DNA from: Holothuria scabra
Taxonomy: Eukaryota > Echinodermata > Holothuroidea > Aspidochirotida > Holothuriidae
DNA: 64,000 nt
Direction of reading: 5' to 3'
Assembly (NCBI GenBank): GCA_037179385.1
Contig: CM074188.1
Span: 21,345,318-21,409,317 of the forward strand
The notes beneath the pieces are model-generated. The model made no database searches, was not told where the DNA came from, and was given only the letters and a program-made list of their open reading frames with translations. Within the stretch, counting starts at the first letter, position 1. Each line of letters begins with the position of its first letter. Positions 24,871-38,200 of the stretch are shown here, one piece after another. Position numbers and translations under genes: made by a program.

Positions 24871-25990
24871 ATTTCACAATTTGCGCCTACATGAAACCAG
24901 GGAGCTCTAGTGGAAGCTCCCTGATGAAACAAATGTCGGCTAACCGTCCGTCAGAGCATGCGTGAACGACGTTTTAGGAAAAGGCCGAGTTTGGCTGTAA
25001 CCATGGAGCTTCGTGGTAGCTTCATGTTGTAACAGGGACGCAAAGCGCCATTTGCTTCACGGCACTAATACCGGTATGCACTTGCCATGTTTGTATGTAA
25101 GCACCATTACAAAAACTGCAATTTGTTACAATTCCCAGTTCTCTTCAGAAAACTTTGTACAATTTTATCCATGTGGATACTGTAGGAAAAAAAGAAAGCC
25201 GCTTACAAATATTAGTATTTTGCATCTTTTTTCGCCAGTCCGTAGTTCTCACGCTGGCAAGATAGTTTGTAGCTTAAAGTGCCGTACGTCTTTTTCAGTA
25301 ATAAGTTGTTGTCACCATCAAAATTGGTTCTATGAACCTTTTCCGTAAAATCATGGTAGCTCCATGGTATAGGTACAATCCTGGACATAGATACATGGGA
25401 CAGTTCCTCATTCCCTCGTTCAATGTTAAAATTCTTAAATTTTGAAGTATAGAGTGCTTTCACCTACGTCACAAAGGCCATACGCATTTAGTGAAACTAG
25501 AGAAGAACTGTCGACCCGCGTGTGAGCACTGAGTTTGTCGAGGACGGGGAGGGGGGAGCGGTTTAGAAGACCAGTGAAACTGTGCATATCGGTACCTGTT
25601 GCTACATTTGGGCAAAAGTGTTAATTGGGCAATTTTGTCTAGGGTTGTAAAACAGCACGCAGAATCTCATCCCTCACAGACGTCCTGACCAAAAAATACA
25701 TGGATCCTGCAGCCCTCTTCAGATTTGTTCGGAGATAAATACCATAGAGGGTAGATCAAAGAGTAGCTAGAGAATAGCGATGTTGTCCTTCCAAAATGAG
25801 CATATCACGTGACAGCAGAGGCCATTTTGATTTCTCTGATTTTGTCAGCAAACAGTTATGAAGTAATTTATATGACCAGAAAATGACGGGTTCTTGTGAA
25901 TTTGGGGCATGGGGCATGAACATGGAATGAAAAGGTTTAGAATCCCAGGCAGTAAACCTGTATGTGCTCCGTATGGTTTAATCTGATCTA
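24871..25990. other. Unassigned DNA
   Basis: Open frames of 111 codons (25013-25348, plus) and 83 codons (25212-25463, minus) overlap in antiparallel fashion. Neither shows a recognisable domain, signal or splice context, so I do not call a gene. Confidence 0.4.
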
Positions 25991-26330
25991 TTTGCGAAAA
26001 CGCCATCTCGTAGGTATTCCCAATAGGGCCATCTCGTACATATTTCATGTAGGACCCAGTTTATTTGGTGCATTAGGACTGCATGCGGGTTTGGTCATTT
26101 ATACATCAAATGGGAAGCACATGGGGAAAATCCTAGACGCAACATGTGGGTCCATATGATATCATAGGAGAAACCTGGGTAATTACATGTGGGTCTGTAC
26201 TTGGTAGGACCCAATGGATACAACAAGGGGATAAACTCGGTCGCTGTTTCCTTTACCCAGATATCAGTTGCCCGCGTTAATTACATATACCATATTGGTC
26301 CCATGGTCTGGTCCATGCGCAAATTATCGT
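25990..26330. repeat. Possible degenerate minisatellite
   Basis: Loose recurrence of 'catgtgggtcc', 'tggtaggaccca' and 'cccatggtctggtcc' phrases at irregular spacing. The resemblance between units is weak. Confidence 0.25.
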
Positions 26331-27240
26331 TAAATTATCGTAGAGGTTAAAATATGGCTGACCCAGTTTGTCACTAGTATCGGTGACGAGGGTTCCGAGT
26401 GCTTTTGTGTGGACATTTGGTTGCGAGTCGCTTTGAACTTAAAGTGGTATTTTCATTTTCATTTTCTTGAACATATTAGGTCGCTTCGGTGATCTCACCT
26501 CCCCACTTCCGAATTGATTCTACAGTGACTTGATGTTGGCGAAGATCGATACCCTATAGCAGGTTAGTATCTATGATTCGCTTTAAATCATTTGCAGTTG
26601 TATCTACCTTTTGATAAGCATGTTAAAATTAGAATGTTTGGAAATCAAAGCTAAGGTGATGGCATTATGTCGTGATTAGGACGATTTTTCCTTTAGTACC
26701 GTAAAGACCATATAATGCTTTCATAACTCGCAGCTTTAACTACCTTTTCTCACGAAAATGGTACTCAACGTCATCCGTACAGTCTACCTATGATTAAAGG
26801 GATAATTGCTCACTCTAAACTACAAATTTTGAAATCGTCTTCTGAAATTCAGCTGTTTGAAAGACGTCTACAGAAATTACAACTCGTTGATTGACAGCTA
26901 TAATTAAAAGTGCAGAGCACCGAAAAACATATTACACAGCATGTACTGAACTGAGAGTGTTGTTTTCACACACTGGGGTCCTGTATCAATCTCTCTGAAG
27001 GAATTAACTAAGACTAGGTCTGCATGACGTTGTATTTTAGGCACTTGTGGAAGGGGATTAAAGGCAGTCATTCGTCACCCCAAACTACAGTTTCAGTATG
27101 CATATATCAAAACTGGTACAGCTCTTTGATTGGCATCACATTCAAACAATGCATCATAGCTAAATTACACAGCATGGGCACTGAGAGTGTCTTGATTACA
27201 CATTATGAACTTGTATGGCCACTGGGACAAGCCATGAAGC
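26331..27240. other. Unassigned DNA
   Basis: No gene was supported. The 73-codon frame at 27024-27245 runs straight into repeat sequence and is not recognised. Confidence 0.4.
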
Positions 27241-27690
27241 AATAAACTAGGATTGTGTCTGGATAAAGATGAGTTTCAGATAAATGTGGGAGGGGCTAGA
27301 AGTAAGTAGGTTGAGAGAATTGGAACTTTTTAGGATGATGAAAATATGCCTTTAAGTAAGCAGGATAGCAAAATTGGAGCTTTTAGGGTGAGAAGATTAG
27401 GCCTTTTAAAGACAGTCGATTATTCATAATCCGAAACTACATTTTTACCAGAAGTCAATAGAAATTTCCAATTAGCACAGCTCCTTGCTCGACATCAAAC
27501 TCAAAAAGAGAGAGAGTAGTCCATATTACCCAGCATGCACTGAAGTGTTCTGGTTACACATTGTAGGGCCTTTTTTGTCACAAGGGTATGTCCTAAAGCA
27601 ATAAAGTGGGATTGTGTCTGGATAGACAGTCATGGGAAGAATGCCGGGGGTAGAAGTAAGCAGGTTGGAAGAATTGAAACTGTCTGGGTT
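27240..27690. repeat. Dispersed repeat, two units (TTGTGTCTGGATA family)
   Basis: AGGATTGTGTCTGGATAAAG with 'ggggctagaagtaagtaggttg' at 27247-27320 recurs at 27603-27680. Related copies: 28575-28645 (inverted), 50915-51000, 52690-52765 (inverted) and 62025-62115 (inverted). The upstream 'gcaataaactagg' block and the 'cacagcatg.actga' block also recur. Class unknown. Confidence 0.6.
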
Positions 27691-28500
27691 GAAGGTGCTG
27701 ATGTATTTATTTATTCATGTCATGTCAATACAGTTATGAACAAGTCATCCGTCTAAAAAGTCAGGTTAGAAATGGTTATAAAAACAAATATTTTAAATTT
27801 TAAGTACACTAAATTGCATATTGCTCATAAACTCTGAATTACCCGAAACCAACTTGGTGCAAAATATCACGGGAAAGGTATTACAGGAGTACTGTACATA
27901 CAAAAGAAGTCCAATGACTGAAGTGTGGCCGTGGATACCAAGATGTACTGAATACTCGTGAGAAATCTTTTAGCTGGTGAAATATAGAAGCTTTGCAGTT
28001 ACGTCACGGATTCGCTATGATGGAGGACAGCCAAGCCAAATACCGTACACATGCTTTGCGCTGAACGCACTGCGCAATGTGCATTGTGGCATACCTGGTG
28101 TGTACACATTCAGCGAGCAAGCGTGTCGAGTGTGGTCCACTAAGTAGTTACGTGTGCTCCAATATGGCCGCTAGGGAATATTATGACGTCATATGAAAAG
28201 CCTCTCTATTAAGAACGCTCCAATGTAGATTATTGACGGACAACAACTAATATACACATGTAGCAAATGGAATAAACAAAACAGAAACATTCACAAGTTC
28301 ACAAGATTAAAGGCTTTTGTTCGTCAGTACAGGCAGTTTTAATAGACCCTGTGCATATAATGTCACAGAGAGGACATTACGCCCTCCTTAGGGGCAAAAC
28401 AAACCAACACTGAAAAATGCAGACAACTGATCTGTCGACTAGTCGAATACTTGCATGGTCTAGCTGCTACAGGTGCAGGGCGAATTCTTAGGCGTGTGAC
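27691..28500. other. Unassigned DNA with one CRE palindrome
   Basis: No gene was supported. A full TGACGTCA palindrome occurs at 28184-28191, next to a patch rich in GCGC/TGCGC strings (about 28055-28130). Confidence 0.4.
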
Positions 28501-28645
28501 CACGTGTTTCATTGTTAAGCTCAAAGGATGGCGTCAGAATGTCGTCAATACACAAGGTCTATTCTTCCATTTGAACCTACTTACTTCTAGCCCCTCCACC
28601 ACATTTGCCTAAAACTAATCCTCGTCCAGACACAAATCCCAGTTT
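28490..28645. repeat. Dispersed repeat fragments
   Basis: 28490-28565 (TGTGACCACGTGTTTCATTG, then 'gtcaataca.aaggtctat') matches 31078-31155. 28575-28645 is an inverted copy of the TTGTGTCTGGATA family. Confidence 0.55.
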
Positions 28646-28914
28646 ATTGTTGAGAAGGCTATAAAAGACCCAATGTCAGATCCGTCGTTTCCGTGAATTC
28701 TGTGTAATATGAGATACCGTACTCTGCATTTTTTTTTTTTTTTAAATTTGATGTCAATCAAGGACTGTGTCAAATAATTTCTGCAGATAGACTACCAATA
28801 AAATTGTAGCGACGGTTCGCGAATACCTGTCTTTGAGAATACTTTGAGCAACACTGTATAAAATTTTTAACTAATTACTTAACACAATGTAAGGTAACTT
28901 TCATGATGGCTTAC

Positions 28915-29627
28915 ATGTATCACTACAAACAAAATGGGTAAGTCTCTTTTATATTGGATTCCGTTTTTGGTTTCGTCCTTTTGAATATTATTCAACGGTT
29001 TAAATAATAACTTTAACAGGTGGTTTATCTATAACTATTAAATCAAGTGACGTTACACTTTCTGTTTTCTAAGAATGAAGATTTAGCTGCGTTCGCTTAA
29101 CTTGTGTTTCGATGCGGTGCATTTTCACATATAAGTAGAAAGTCTGCAAGGACGTCTCAGTATCGAATAAGCAACACTCTCGGTCGGATATTACAAATTC
29201 ATAGACCAATACATAGAATAAATAGACGTTGTGTCTTAGTCTCAGAAGTTGCAAGGAAAAACTGTTATATTCATGATAGAAAGATAGGTATTTTGTTGGA
29301 CGTTAGATTGGACCCTTTAGGTATTCATGCGCTATTCTCTACATAATTGCAAATTATCGTTTAATTTGCGATAGTGTATCATTTTCTTGCTAGTCCCATT
29401 TAGATATCTGTTTATAATTAAAAAAACGAAAAATAATTCTTACCTTCCTTCAAAATTGTTTCAACCTGAGAAAGGGTATATTCGCCTCTATTCGACCGTC
29501 GATCGGTATTTGACCATTTCCAATTAAAGTCTTTCTTCTTTCTTTGTGTTGCAGGTACAAAGATGTTGAATTTCTCATCCTATTATTTCATCCTTCTTTG
29601 ACGATGTCCTCACAACCCGCCAATTAA
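28915..29627 (+). CDS. Candidate two-exon small protein (weak)
   Basis: An ATG at 28915 opens a 23-nt segment ending at a consensus donor, ATGG|GTAAGT (28937/28938). A strong pyrimidine-rich acceptor ends at 29554 (TTTGTGTTGCAG). Joining 28915-28937 to 29555-29627 gives an open frame of 31 codons beginning MYHYKQNG and ending MSSQPAN before TAA. Only the splice signals support it. The protein is not recognised and is short enough to be chance, so a non-coding transcript or the 3' exon of another gene is as likely. Confidence 0.15.
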
Positions 29628-29989
29628 CTCTGCCGAATACTTTTTCAAACGTAAACTTAAAAATTTGAAAAGTAATTTCTGTGACTGAAATCAGATATTT
29701 TAAAATGGCCTGTAAGACGGAGGGCAACAACGATAGTCAGATAAATACTTGAGAAAGACAGTTGCATAGATTTTATCGATCTTACAGTAGAAAAACAAAC
29801 AACCAGTTCTAGTAAAACTACTTGTTAGAAATTATTGGGAAGAATTCTTTATTTTACAATGGGGGTCGAAAACAGCCAAGATAGTTTCATCAATCCGTGT
29901 AATTTTCGAACTGTCGCATTTAGTAGGTATTTGTTGACCAGGAATGTTACGTGCTTAATATATCAACTCTTCTTCATTCTTTTTTCTAG

Positions 29990-30056
29990 AACTATGGCCG
30001 GAGAAGACACATACAATATTAATTATTCTGGCGTTGGACCTGAAATGAGATATTAA
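29990..30056 (+). CDS. Candidate terminal exon (weak)
   Basis: The acceptor TTCATTCTTTTTTCTAG ends at 29989. It is followed by an open segment with an internal ATG at 29994, reading MAGEDTYNINYSGVGPEMRY before TAA at 30054. Composition looks protein-like, but no upstream exon could be joined with certainty and no domain is recognised. It might belong to the same plus-strand transcript as 28915-29627. Confidence 0.15.
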
Positions 30057-30059
30057 GAT

Positions 30060-31377
30060 AGCAGTGAAAATTTTTGGAGGAAGCGTTTTGTGCGCATAAC
30101 ACTACTGCATTGTACATTTCTCGGTACTTTACAACCTGTCCAAAATCCTTTGAACGGAAATGTAAGCACAGTCGTTATTTATTCTGCAGACGCAAAACAA
30201 TTTTAATCCAGGCTCCAAATATTAAAGGACAATACAAAAAGATAAATAATAGATCAAAATAAATTACCTTTTAAAACAAAGTCAGACTTTTTCATTTTTC
30301 AATCAAGATTTATTTCCTTTTGATAACAGGATATACATAAGTGTGCTTTTGGTAAACAACAAATGAAAAAACCAGGAAAGAAGAAGACACATGTTTATGG
30401 TTCGATTAGCAACAACTTTCATCACTCGATATGCAAAGTGAAAGTCTCAAGGTTTGATATATAGTCAACGGCATTTCCTGCATAAACGCAAACACCAACT
30501 GATAAGTACAGCTGCATGGTAATTAATATGCTACGTAGCTGAAGCTTATATATACATTATGTAGCAAGATGTATTATTTTACCGTTAACTTATTTTAAAG
30601 TAAAACTCCTTGTGGCTGAAAAACAAGCACTTTTAACGTAAGAAATTTGGTTAAAGGTTAAGCCTTTTTCATTTTATGCGACAAATATGAAAGATGACTT
30701 TCATTTTTAGGCAACGAAAGATGACTTTCATGTAGTTTGATATTTTTATTACACTTCTTGCCGCAAGTGCTTTCTTTCGGAGATACACTCACTTTTGTAC
30801 TATATAAACGTTACTACTGTTAGCTTAATGACAACTCACGTATATACTTATACCCTTTATGACGTAACAATGTAAAAAAAGTACTACAATCAGCCTAATG
30901 GCAACAGCCAACTCACGTATAGAACTTACACACAAAACCAACACACAACAAATGCAGATAGCTGATTGGTCACCCAATCGGATAGACGCGTAATCCTTCC
31001 ACACAAGTGGACGAATTCGAGTGCGTGCGGTCCACCTCTCCATACCAGGATCCATACACTTTCTAGGAAAAAGTTCAGTGATGTGACCACGTGTTTCATT
31101 GGGTTTTTTTTTTCTAAAATGACATCAGTGTGTTGTCAATGCATAAGGTCTATAAGAAATATACTTTAACATTTAATTGATTTTGAAAACCAAATTGGGT
31201 TACCAAAAATCAATAAAAAATGCCATTAATAGCAGTAACAATATCAAAAGCGATACAGAGGGTCTATGCAGGAAGCAACGAAAAGGTATCAAGAGTATCA
31301 TTTTGGTATGATTTTAAAGAAAGAGCAACACTAGAATTGTTTTTGATATTTTAGCAAAATATTCTGACGGTTGAATG
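30060..31377. other. Unassigned DNA with small local duplications
   Basis: No gene. Two local duplications are visible: 'gatgactttcat' at 30692 and 30720, and a 45-bp block ('agc.taatg.caac.actcacgtata') at about 30818-30850 and 30890-30925. 31078-31155 is the second copy of the repeat fragment at 28490-28565. Confidence 0.45.
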
Positions 31378-31730
31378 TTAAAGGGGCAATTGACCTTTTG
31401 TTCCAGTACTTCGTTTTCCCTTCTAAACTATTTACCAGAATATTATAACATGGAAGAGGTCTTCGGGGTCTTTCAGATAAAACATTGATTTTGTATTAAT
31501 AACCGTAGTGTTGAATGAAAACTTCTGAATATTCGTCGGGTAAAAAAAAAAGGAAAAAAACTCCACAGATATGCGACACTGCACATCTTCTACTACACTG
31601 TAACCGATCACGACGTTAGAGCGTGACCTCTGATCATCTTTTCGTTATTTTTAAGTCAATGTAAAAATAAGATGCAGATTGAATTTTAGTTGTGAAAAAT
31701 TTTAAAAAAGAAAACTGACTGCCGCTTTAA
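31378..31730. mobile_element. TTAA-flanked MITE
   Basis: It starts TTAAAGGGGCA (31378) and ends TGCCGCTTTAA (31730), so TTAA stands at both edges with short inverted ends AG(G/C)GGCA. A TTAA target is characteristic of piggyBac and some Kolobok elements. The 353-bp body is non-coding. Confidence 0.5.
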
Positions 31731-32032
31731 GTCCAATATTGTGATTTTAAACTCAATAACCCTCCTCACACATCTTGTCATGTGCACTAAGTAAATGCCA
31801 ATCACGACCCATTGTGTTATGAAACATACCAGGGCCAAAAACAATGTGTTAATGACAACAGAAGGGTCAATAACGAATTGTTTATTTAGAAAGCCGATTA
31901 TGATAAAACACGATTGATTTCAAAGTTAGTAGAATAAGCTAGTTCGACAATTCGTTACCGAAAATTTTTTGAGAATACGCCGGATACATGATGCACCGAT
32001 CTCGGCACAGAGTGTACTGCGTGTCCCTACAT

Positions 32033-32216
32033 TAGTGAGCTTTAGATTTCACGACGCGGACGTCAGCTGCAACGTAATGACGTCACAACCTGCATTTTCC
32101 CTGTCATTTAACAACTGAGTGAAGCGTTATTTCGCGTCGCGTTCGAAATGGCATAGATTCAGATGACGTCATTTCGTTGTAGATGAGGTCCGCGTCGTGA
32201 AATCTAAACCTCACTA
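32033..32216. mobile_element. Hairpin MITE carrying two CRE palindromes
   Basis: Left arm TAGTGAGCTTTAGATTTCAC and right arm GTGAAATCTAAACCTCACTA are inverted copies extending about 50 bp each, through GACGCGGAC. Full TGACGTCA palindromes lie symmetrically in the arms at 32078-32085 and 32164-32171. About 184 bp, non-coding. Confidence 0.75.
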
Positions 32217-34798
32217 TTAACCCTCTTGCGCCCGACTCCAATCGGGGCATATTTGCGCGCCTGGGGGGTCGGCGGAAAAGCGGACGCAGGGCCGAATTTA
32301 CGGGTAGCTATACGCGCAGTTTCGAGCTCCGCTTTCGTTACTTCCTGCTTTCAGTGCACATAATGAATTAAACACGCCAATCAAACTTTAAAGCACAAGG
32401 TAAAGCTTTAACTTTAAATGTGTTAACTTTCTATATCGCACATCAATGTAATGAATCGAAAGGAGTTTTGACGAAGTGCAATATTCGTGTGGGTTGTTTT
32501 AAGTAGTTCAGTAATTTGAATGTGAAATCCAATGTTGGGATCTTTTAAACTTTATTCAGCTTCTACATGCACATCTGTTCATGTTGTTTGGCCTTTATAT
32601 ATAAACGAAACAAATTTTGGTTATTTATCAACGCCCGACACCCCAGTACATTATTCTCATCTTGTTTTTAAACTACCGTAAGTTATTGAAACTTTGCACA
32701 ATACAACTCAAATTAGAGCTATGTATACATAACAACAGCTAGCAGTAGTTTTAACCACACCAGTCTAATTTTGGTTTCAATCTGAATGTGTTTACACCAT
32801 GTAAGTTGTTCACCTTTCACGCGAGCTTTCTGTAAACTTTATTTTATGCCTAAAGGCTTGGTAGCGTAATAAAGTAATACACGTCTACTTTTATTTATCT
32901 CTTGCAGTTAATTAAGTCACACATCTCACATTAGAATGAACAAAAACCATAAGGACGGATACATTCTAAGCCTAGACTGTCTATATAATACAAATCGTCT
33001 ACCTGGTGTTTTAAAACTAAATATTTAAAAATTGCCGAAATGAATAAAGAACGGTCAAAAATCTTTATAAACTTTGATACCGTAATGATATTTTTTTTAT
33101 CAAAATCTGCAAAGTCTCACAAATAAGAATTGTCAATAAGATACAACTGCAAAATTTAACTATATCTTTCAAATGCAACATTAGGTTGTATCTCCATCTA
33201 TTATTGGCATATTGCAAGGCTTGAGTATATTTTACAAAGTTTACTTTTGAATTACAAACAAAATGTAATCTTATGTAAAAGCAACGGAGATTGACTTTAA
33301 TATTTCCAGTTCGTTTAAAATAATTTGTGTCGTTCTCATTTGATAAGTAATAGACACAATTATTGGCCTTTGCTTTGTAATATGCGATGCAACATTTAAA
33401 ACAATCGATGCTTTATCTTCACATTAACAATACATCGCGTGATGTTTCCTTATCGATTGTATTTAATTATTTCGCAGATTATATTCCATAAGCCTCATGT
33501 TCTTGCCTCCATTAAACAGAATATTAAAAAAATAAAAGCGTTTGTGTTATTTCTCTCATCAACCTTGCGTTCCTAATGTTTCGCTTACATCTTTGTTTTT
33601 ATTTTAAACAAACTGTTTAACTCATTAATATTTTCTCCTATAAAATACACATTCCCTATCATACATATACACGTCAATATCATTGACGTGTGATGGTGAA
33701 CCATAACGGAAGAAATGAAAAGAAAAACAGAGAAAACTCTAGAATTCCTCAATTATAATTGCTCAGGCAGTCGGGGGTGAGAACTAAGTTGTGTTCTTTT
33801 AAAAAGACTAATGTTACCTGTGCAAAGTACATCTGCACACATAACTTGAACAAAAAATAGTTAAAACCCATATCATTCAAACATTGTTGCAATAATCTGT
33901 TTCTCCCTCAAGTTGATCCCATTTTAAAGAGTGCCTATTTTTAAAGCGTATCTGAGGTTTTATCGATGTCGCAGCGTATTAAAAGTGGTCGCATTACCTC
34001 AAATTCCTTGTGTTTTTATAACAGAATGCTCTGTTTGCCCTTAAAATGAGGTAGTATTGGAATTTTGGAGTATTTTGCAATAGATCTAGCTTAAAACTGC
34101 ACAAAAGGATGGTATTCAAAAAAAAATTTGCAATATTCCCTTCATCGACGTCAATGTCATTCAGAAATTTTCTTAAAGAGTATTTTCCAAACGCTACGGT
34201 ACATGCTATTAAAATGATATTGCACCTTGTACAACAAAAGTGCTAAATGCATTTTTAACAGTTTATCGAGTTAAGCCGTTCTAAAACTCCCTAAAACATT
34301 AAAACTCATCAAAACATTAATAACATTTCAAGATGCACCAACCCTTTTTTAATTTGATGGCACGAACTTGCTAACTTGATTTTCTGTTGTTTAAAATCTG
34401 CTTTGTGTTTGAAATTGAGATTGATTAAATCACAGACCACATTATGATGTACAGACAAATTTATAGAAGGTAAACTCAATTGTATCCGACGATGACACAT
34501 TAAAAGTGTACTGAAACGTACGACTTTAAAACGATGGACTTCAACAAAATTATGAGATATTAATGTACAACGGAAAGAAAACAGCAAAATGTAAATTCCC
34601 AAGAGTCTGTACATTACAGCCAACGAATAAAAACAGATGTATATGATTTTTACAGACTTTTAGGCTCGAACACTCTTTATCTTACAACAGTTAATCATGA
34701 TATGGGATATATTAAGGTCCAATACAATGGTGAATAATATACAAATTGTTGCGTTATATGTAACAATCTTTGTAGAGAAAGGTCAAATTGAATAAAAT
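32217..34798. other. AT-rich DNA downstream of the receptor gene; no gene seen
   Basis: No supported exon. A short palindrome, CACGTCAATATCATTGACGTG without its central bases, occurs at about 33670-33690. The 104-codon minus frame at 34309-34623 is not recognised. The nearest part may be 3' untranslated or flanking sequence of the receptor. Confidence 0.45.
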
Positions 34799-34804
34799 TT
34801 TATT
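34799..34804 (-). terminator. Candidate polyadenylation signal of receptor gene
   Basis: Minus-strand AATAAA about 300 nt downstream of the receptor stop codon. It is the first good hexamer I noted in this AT-rich DNA, so chance occurrence is quite possible. Confidence 0.3.
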
Positions 34805-35105
34805 TTCTTTCAATCTTTTTCATGTTTTTTGTTTTCCATTCCAATAATCATAAAATGGAATATGGTAATCTGTCTAACAGACTCTATGGAATTTACATTT
34901 TGCTGTATTTAAAAGATATCTACTTTCCTAAGTATTTCATCATCCCATGAGAAAGATTTCTATCAACATTTTTCATAAACTGTTTTAAAAGTGTGACAAC
35001 GGCAAAGTCTTTTTAAACATCCAGTTTGATGTAATTGCCACTGAGAATAAAACCGCACAAAATGACACAGATCACACAGTAAAAATGTAATAGGATCAGC
35101 CGAAT

Positions 35106-35243
35106 TTACCATGCAGGTCCATTTGCAGCTAGGCCTGAATCAATTTTCCCATCTCCCGAATTACCTCTCATTGGTACGTAAGAATCCGTGTCGTCATCTT
35201 CAATCCTCTCCGTTTCTCCGTATGTGTCCAGTGAATCAAACAT
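35106..35243 (-). CDS. Receptor exon 17: C-terminal tail with YVPM, stop
   Basis: Acceptor TTTGTCTTTCAG precedes 35243. It encodes residues 830-874, opening MFDSLDTYGE and ending GPAW before TAA (35106-35108). The acidic stretch ERIEDDDTDS leads into YVPM (codons at 35169-35180), a YxxM motif of the kind bound by PI3K p85 SH2 domains when phosphorylated. Confidence 0.8.
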   Translation of the reverse strand: MFDSLDTYGETERIEDDDTDSYVPMRGNSGDGKIDSGLAANGPAW

Positions 35244-38200
35244 CTGAAAGACAAAATACACACCTATGTAAAGGGAAGAACAGTCACCCCAAATTGCCAA
35301 ATTGTACTACACTACTCTTATCTAGTAGTCTTTCTTTCCAATTAAATGAATGGCTCTTACGAATGATGTGAAAATATTATTCGTCATGAATTAATCACTT
35401 TACCTTTAGATATTTGTGAGATATTAGAAAAATTTTTATTTAGATAAATATTTAAGTCTTAAAATACAAAGAAATGTACGTGGAAGAGAAAGTGGGAGGT
35501 ATTGATGGCAATTAGCTTTTTTTCAACACACGTTTAGGGCGACTGCTCACGGCCATCAAATGGTCAACTTAAGGTAAAGAGCATTTCCCCAAACTTATTT
35601 TGAAGAAAAACCTTAATAACACGATATTCGTCAAAGTATCTTTCATTACATTGTATGGCTTTACTTTTGCATATTCAAGGTAAACCAAGCAGTTATTTCT
35701 TGTAAATTTCACGTTTGAAGAGAAAATGCTTTGTCACGTGACTCCCAATAGTTAATCATGAAACTGGACAGTCTACTACACTACTTCAATTTAGGATGGC
35801 TGCTCTTGCCCTTGAAATAACACTTTGCACTTCTTTTGCCCTGTGAAAATGTGATCAAAATTATGCAATTTCCAATTTCGTCCACTCAACAAATTAAACT
35901 ATTATTTACCATATTCAAATGTCTCTAAGTGTTAGACTTAACATAATTACCTCTTTGAATGATGTACGAAGTTGATTAATTGTAAGACGCAGAGAACTAT
36001 CCTTATTCCAACACTCGTACAGTCGTTTGTTTCTGTAAAAAGAAAAGATATATATCATTTGAACGAATTTTTTAAACAGAAAGTTTGTTGAAGTAATGTC
36101 CTTACACTGGAGGAATAATTTATCATCGGAAATACCTTAAACCCCTAAATTTCGTTGGCCATGCTTCAGGCATTTTTATTGCTACGCCATCAACAGGTGC
36201 AGACTGCTCCTCTTGGTTAAATGGAGGGGAACCTGCAAAAAAATTATAAAAATAAATGATGATTGAAATTTATATTCTATTTCACGTTTAGTGATCACCA
36301 GGAGTATTGTAAAGATTTTTTATCATGAGTTTTGTTGTAGCAAAATAACTACATGGGGATCTAAGAAGTTTGGATGGAAAACACGGTGTTCAGGTTCAAA
36401 AGAGCCACAACGTTTTTTCAAATGTTAAAGGTTACATCGATCATTTGTTTTATCATTTTCGCCTTACGATTTTTCATGGGTTTATCTCGGGGGGGGGGCA
36501 TCCACACTATCTCATTGCCTAGGCACCTGGTGATCATCATAGTAACATACACAATAAATGACATAAGCTTCATACCCTTGGACATTATTTCCCATATAAC
36601 CACGGCCGCTGACCAGACGTCACTAGATTGATCATATTCGTTTCTTGACAACGATTCTGGAGCAAACTGGTTATAAGAACATATCATCTGTGAAAAATAG
36701 AATATATCAATAAAGTAAGAATGAAATTTGAATTACACTGAAAAAAAGAAACTATCAAGGATTATGAAAGTTATTATCAACCTACCACTGACTTCTTAAT
36801 TTTCACTGTATTAGAAGCATCCTCGGATAAACAAAAATCATAAAGTTTACAAATTCCTTGCTTGGTTAGTAAAACTTTCTTCGTTGATAATCCGGGATGT
36901 AAAAACTGTAAACATAAAATTGAAGATAATATCAATGATTGATATATAATATTTATGTTATTACATGATCTACTCGTGATTAAGGAACAAACCCATATTC
37001 TAAGACCTCTAGACACTAGTTATTGACATTCTTGCATCTGATTGGTTAAACACTGACCGGTTATTCTCAAACACACCGTCAGTGATTCTCATACAGATGA
37101 AAATGTTTACCCTCATATTTTCGGTGGTAGATTAGGAATAAGCTACATTTGTCTAGATCTGACTATTGGTGGTTCATAAACCGTCTTGACCCGATATTTT
37201 GCAAAATATTGGACTCGGCTCCGCCCCGTGCGTTCTGTGCTAGAATTTGAGTCTCGACGGTTTATTCACCAACAAGTGTCAGCCAAATGCAGTTAACGTC
37301 TTAAATAATTCCTTTGGTATTATGTAAACAAATAGTAATATGAAAAAAGGATTTCTTTTTTGAATCAACGATTGTGAAGTAGTATGATTTCTTCTACATT
37401 ACAGTTATATTCACTAAGTGTACAATTTCTAGTTCATGGTAAATCTAAGTTTTAGTTTTGTTATGAGCTGATAATCATCAGTTGTTACGGTAACATATGA
37501 TATTCTTACCCCAAAAGATTGGATAACCTCTAAACCTTCAAGAATTCCAAGCAAATATCTCATCACTTCCGTGGGAAAAATTGGAATTGATAATCGCACA
37601 TCAAGCGTCTTACAGGCCAAGTGATCTTGTACTAAGTATAATTTTCCTGTAAAAATGAATGAATGATTTGTCTTGAAAATACACTTTTATTCACCTTTCT
37701 CCTGAATAGACTGTAAATTTTATTTATATTTTGTTTTGAGAGAAAGGAGGACGTTATAAATTTAACGATTAGTAAGCATCCCATATATTCTCATTCCTAA
37801 ATTTTAAATTGGAATAAAGAGGTCATAAATAAAATGAAATAAAAAATTTCACGTTATATTCATGTAAGGCATTATAAATGAAGGACAACTTACACGTTTT
37901 GGGAACGGTGCGCACTCTTTTACAAGTAATTTGCTTATTGGCTAACGATAACACAGTTGATACAATACAATTGAAAACAGCCAGTCAAGAAATTCCTTGT
38001 TTAACAGTGCACGTTTTGTGCTAAATTCCTACCTTTATCAATTCCAATTCCCTCAACCTTGGCAAGGTGACTATTTTTGGGTAGCTCAAGAGCTCGTTTT
38101 ACAAACTTGTCCCATTGAATTTGTCTTTGTCTCAAAATGTTATCTGTAAAAGAAAAACATAGAAACGTCATATCAATTTCCATTTTTAATGAGAAATACA

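Noticed and set aside
25013..25463. 111-codon plus and 83-codon minus overlapping frames
   Set aside because: Antiparallel overlap and no family resemblance; chance frames are likely.
36374..36631. 85-codon plus-strand hydrophobic frame
   Set aside because: Antisense of the kinase exon at 36576-36687 plus adjoining intron; not an independent gene.
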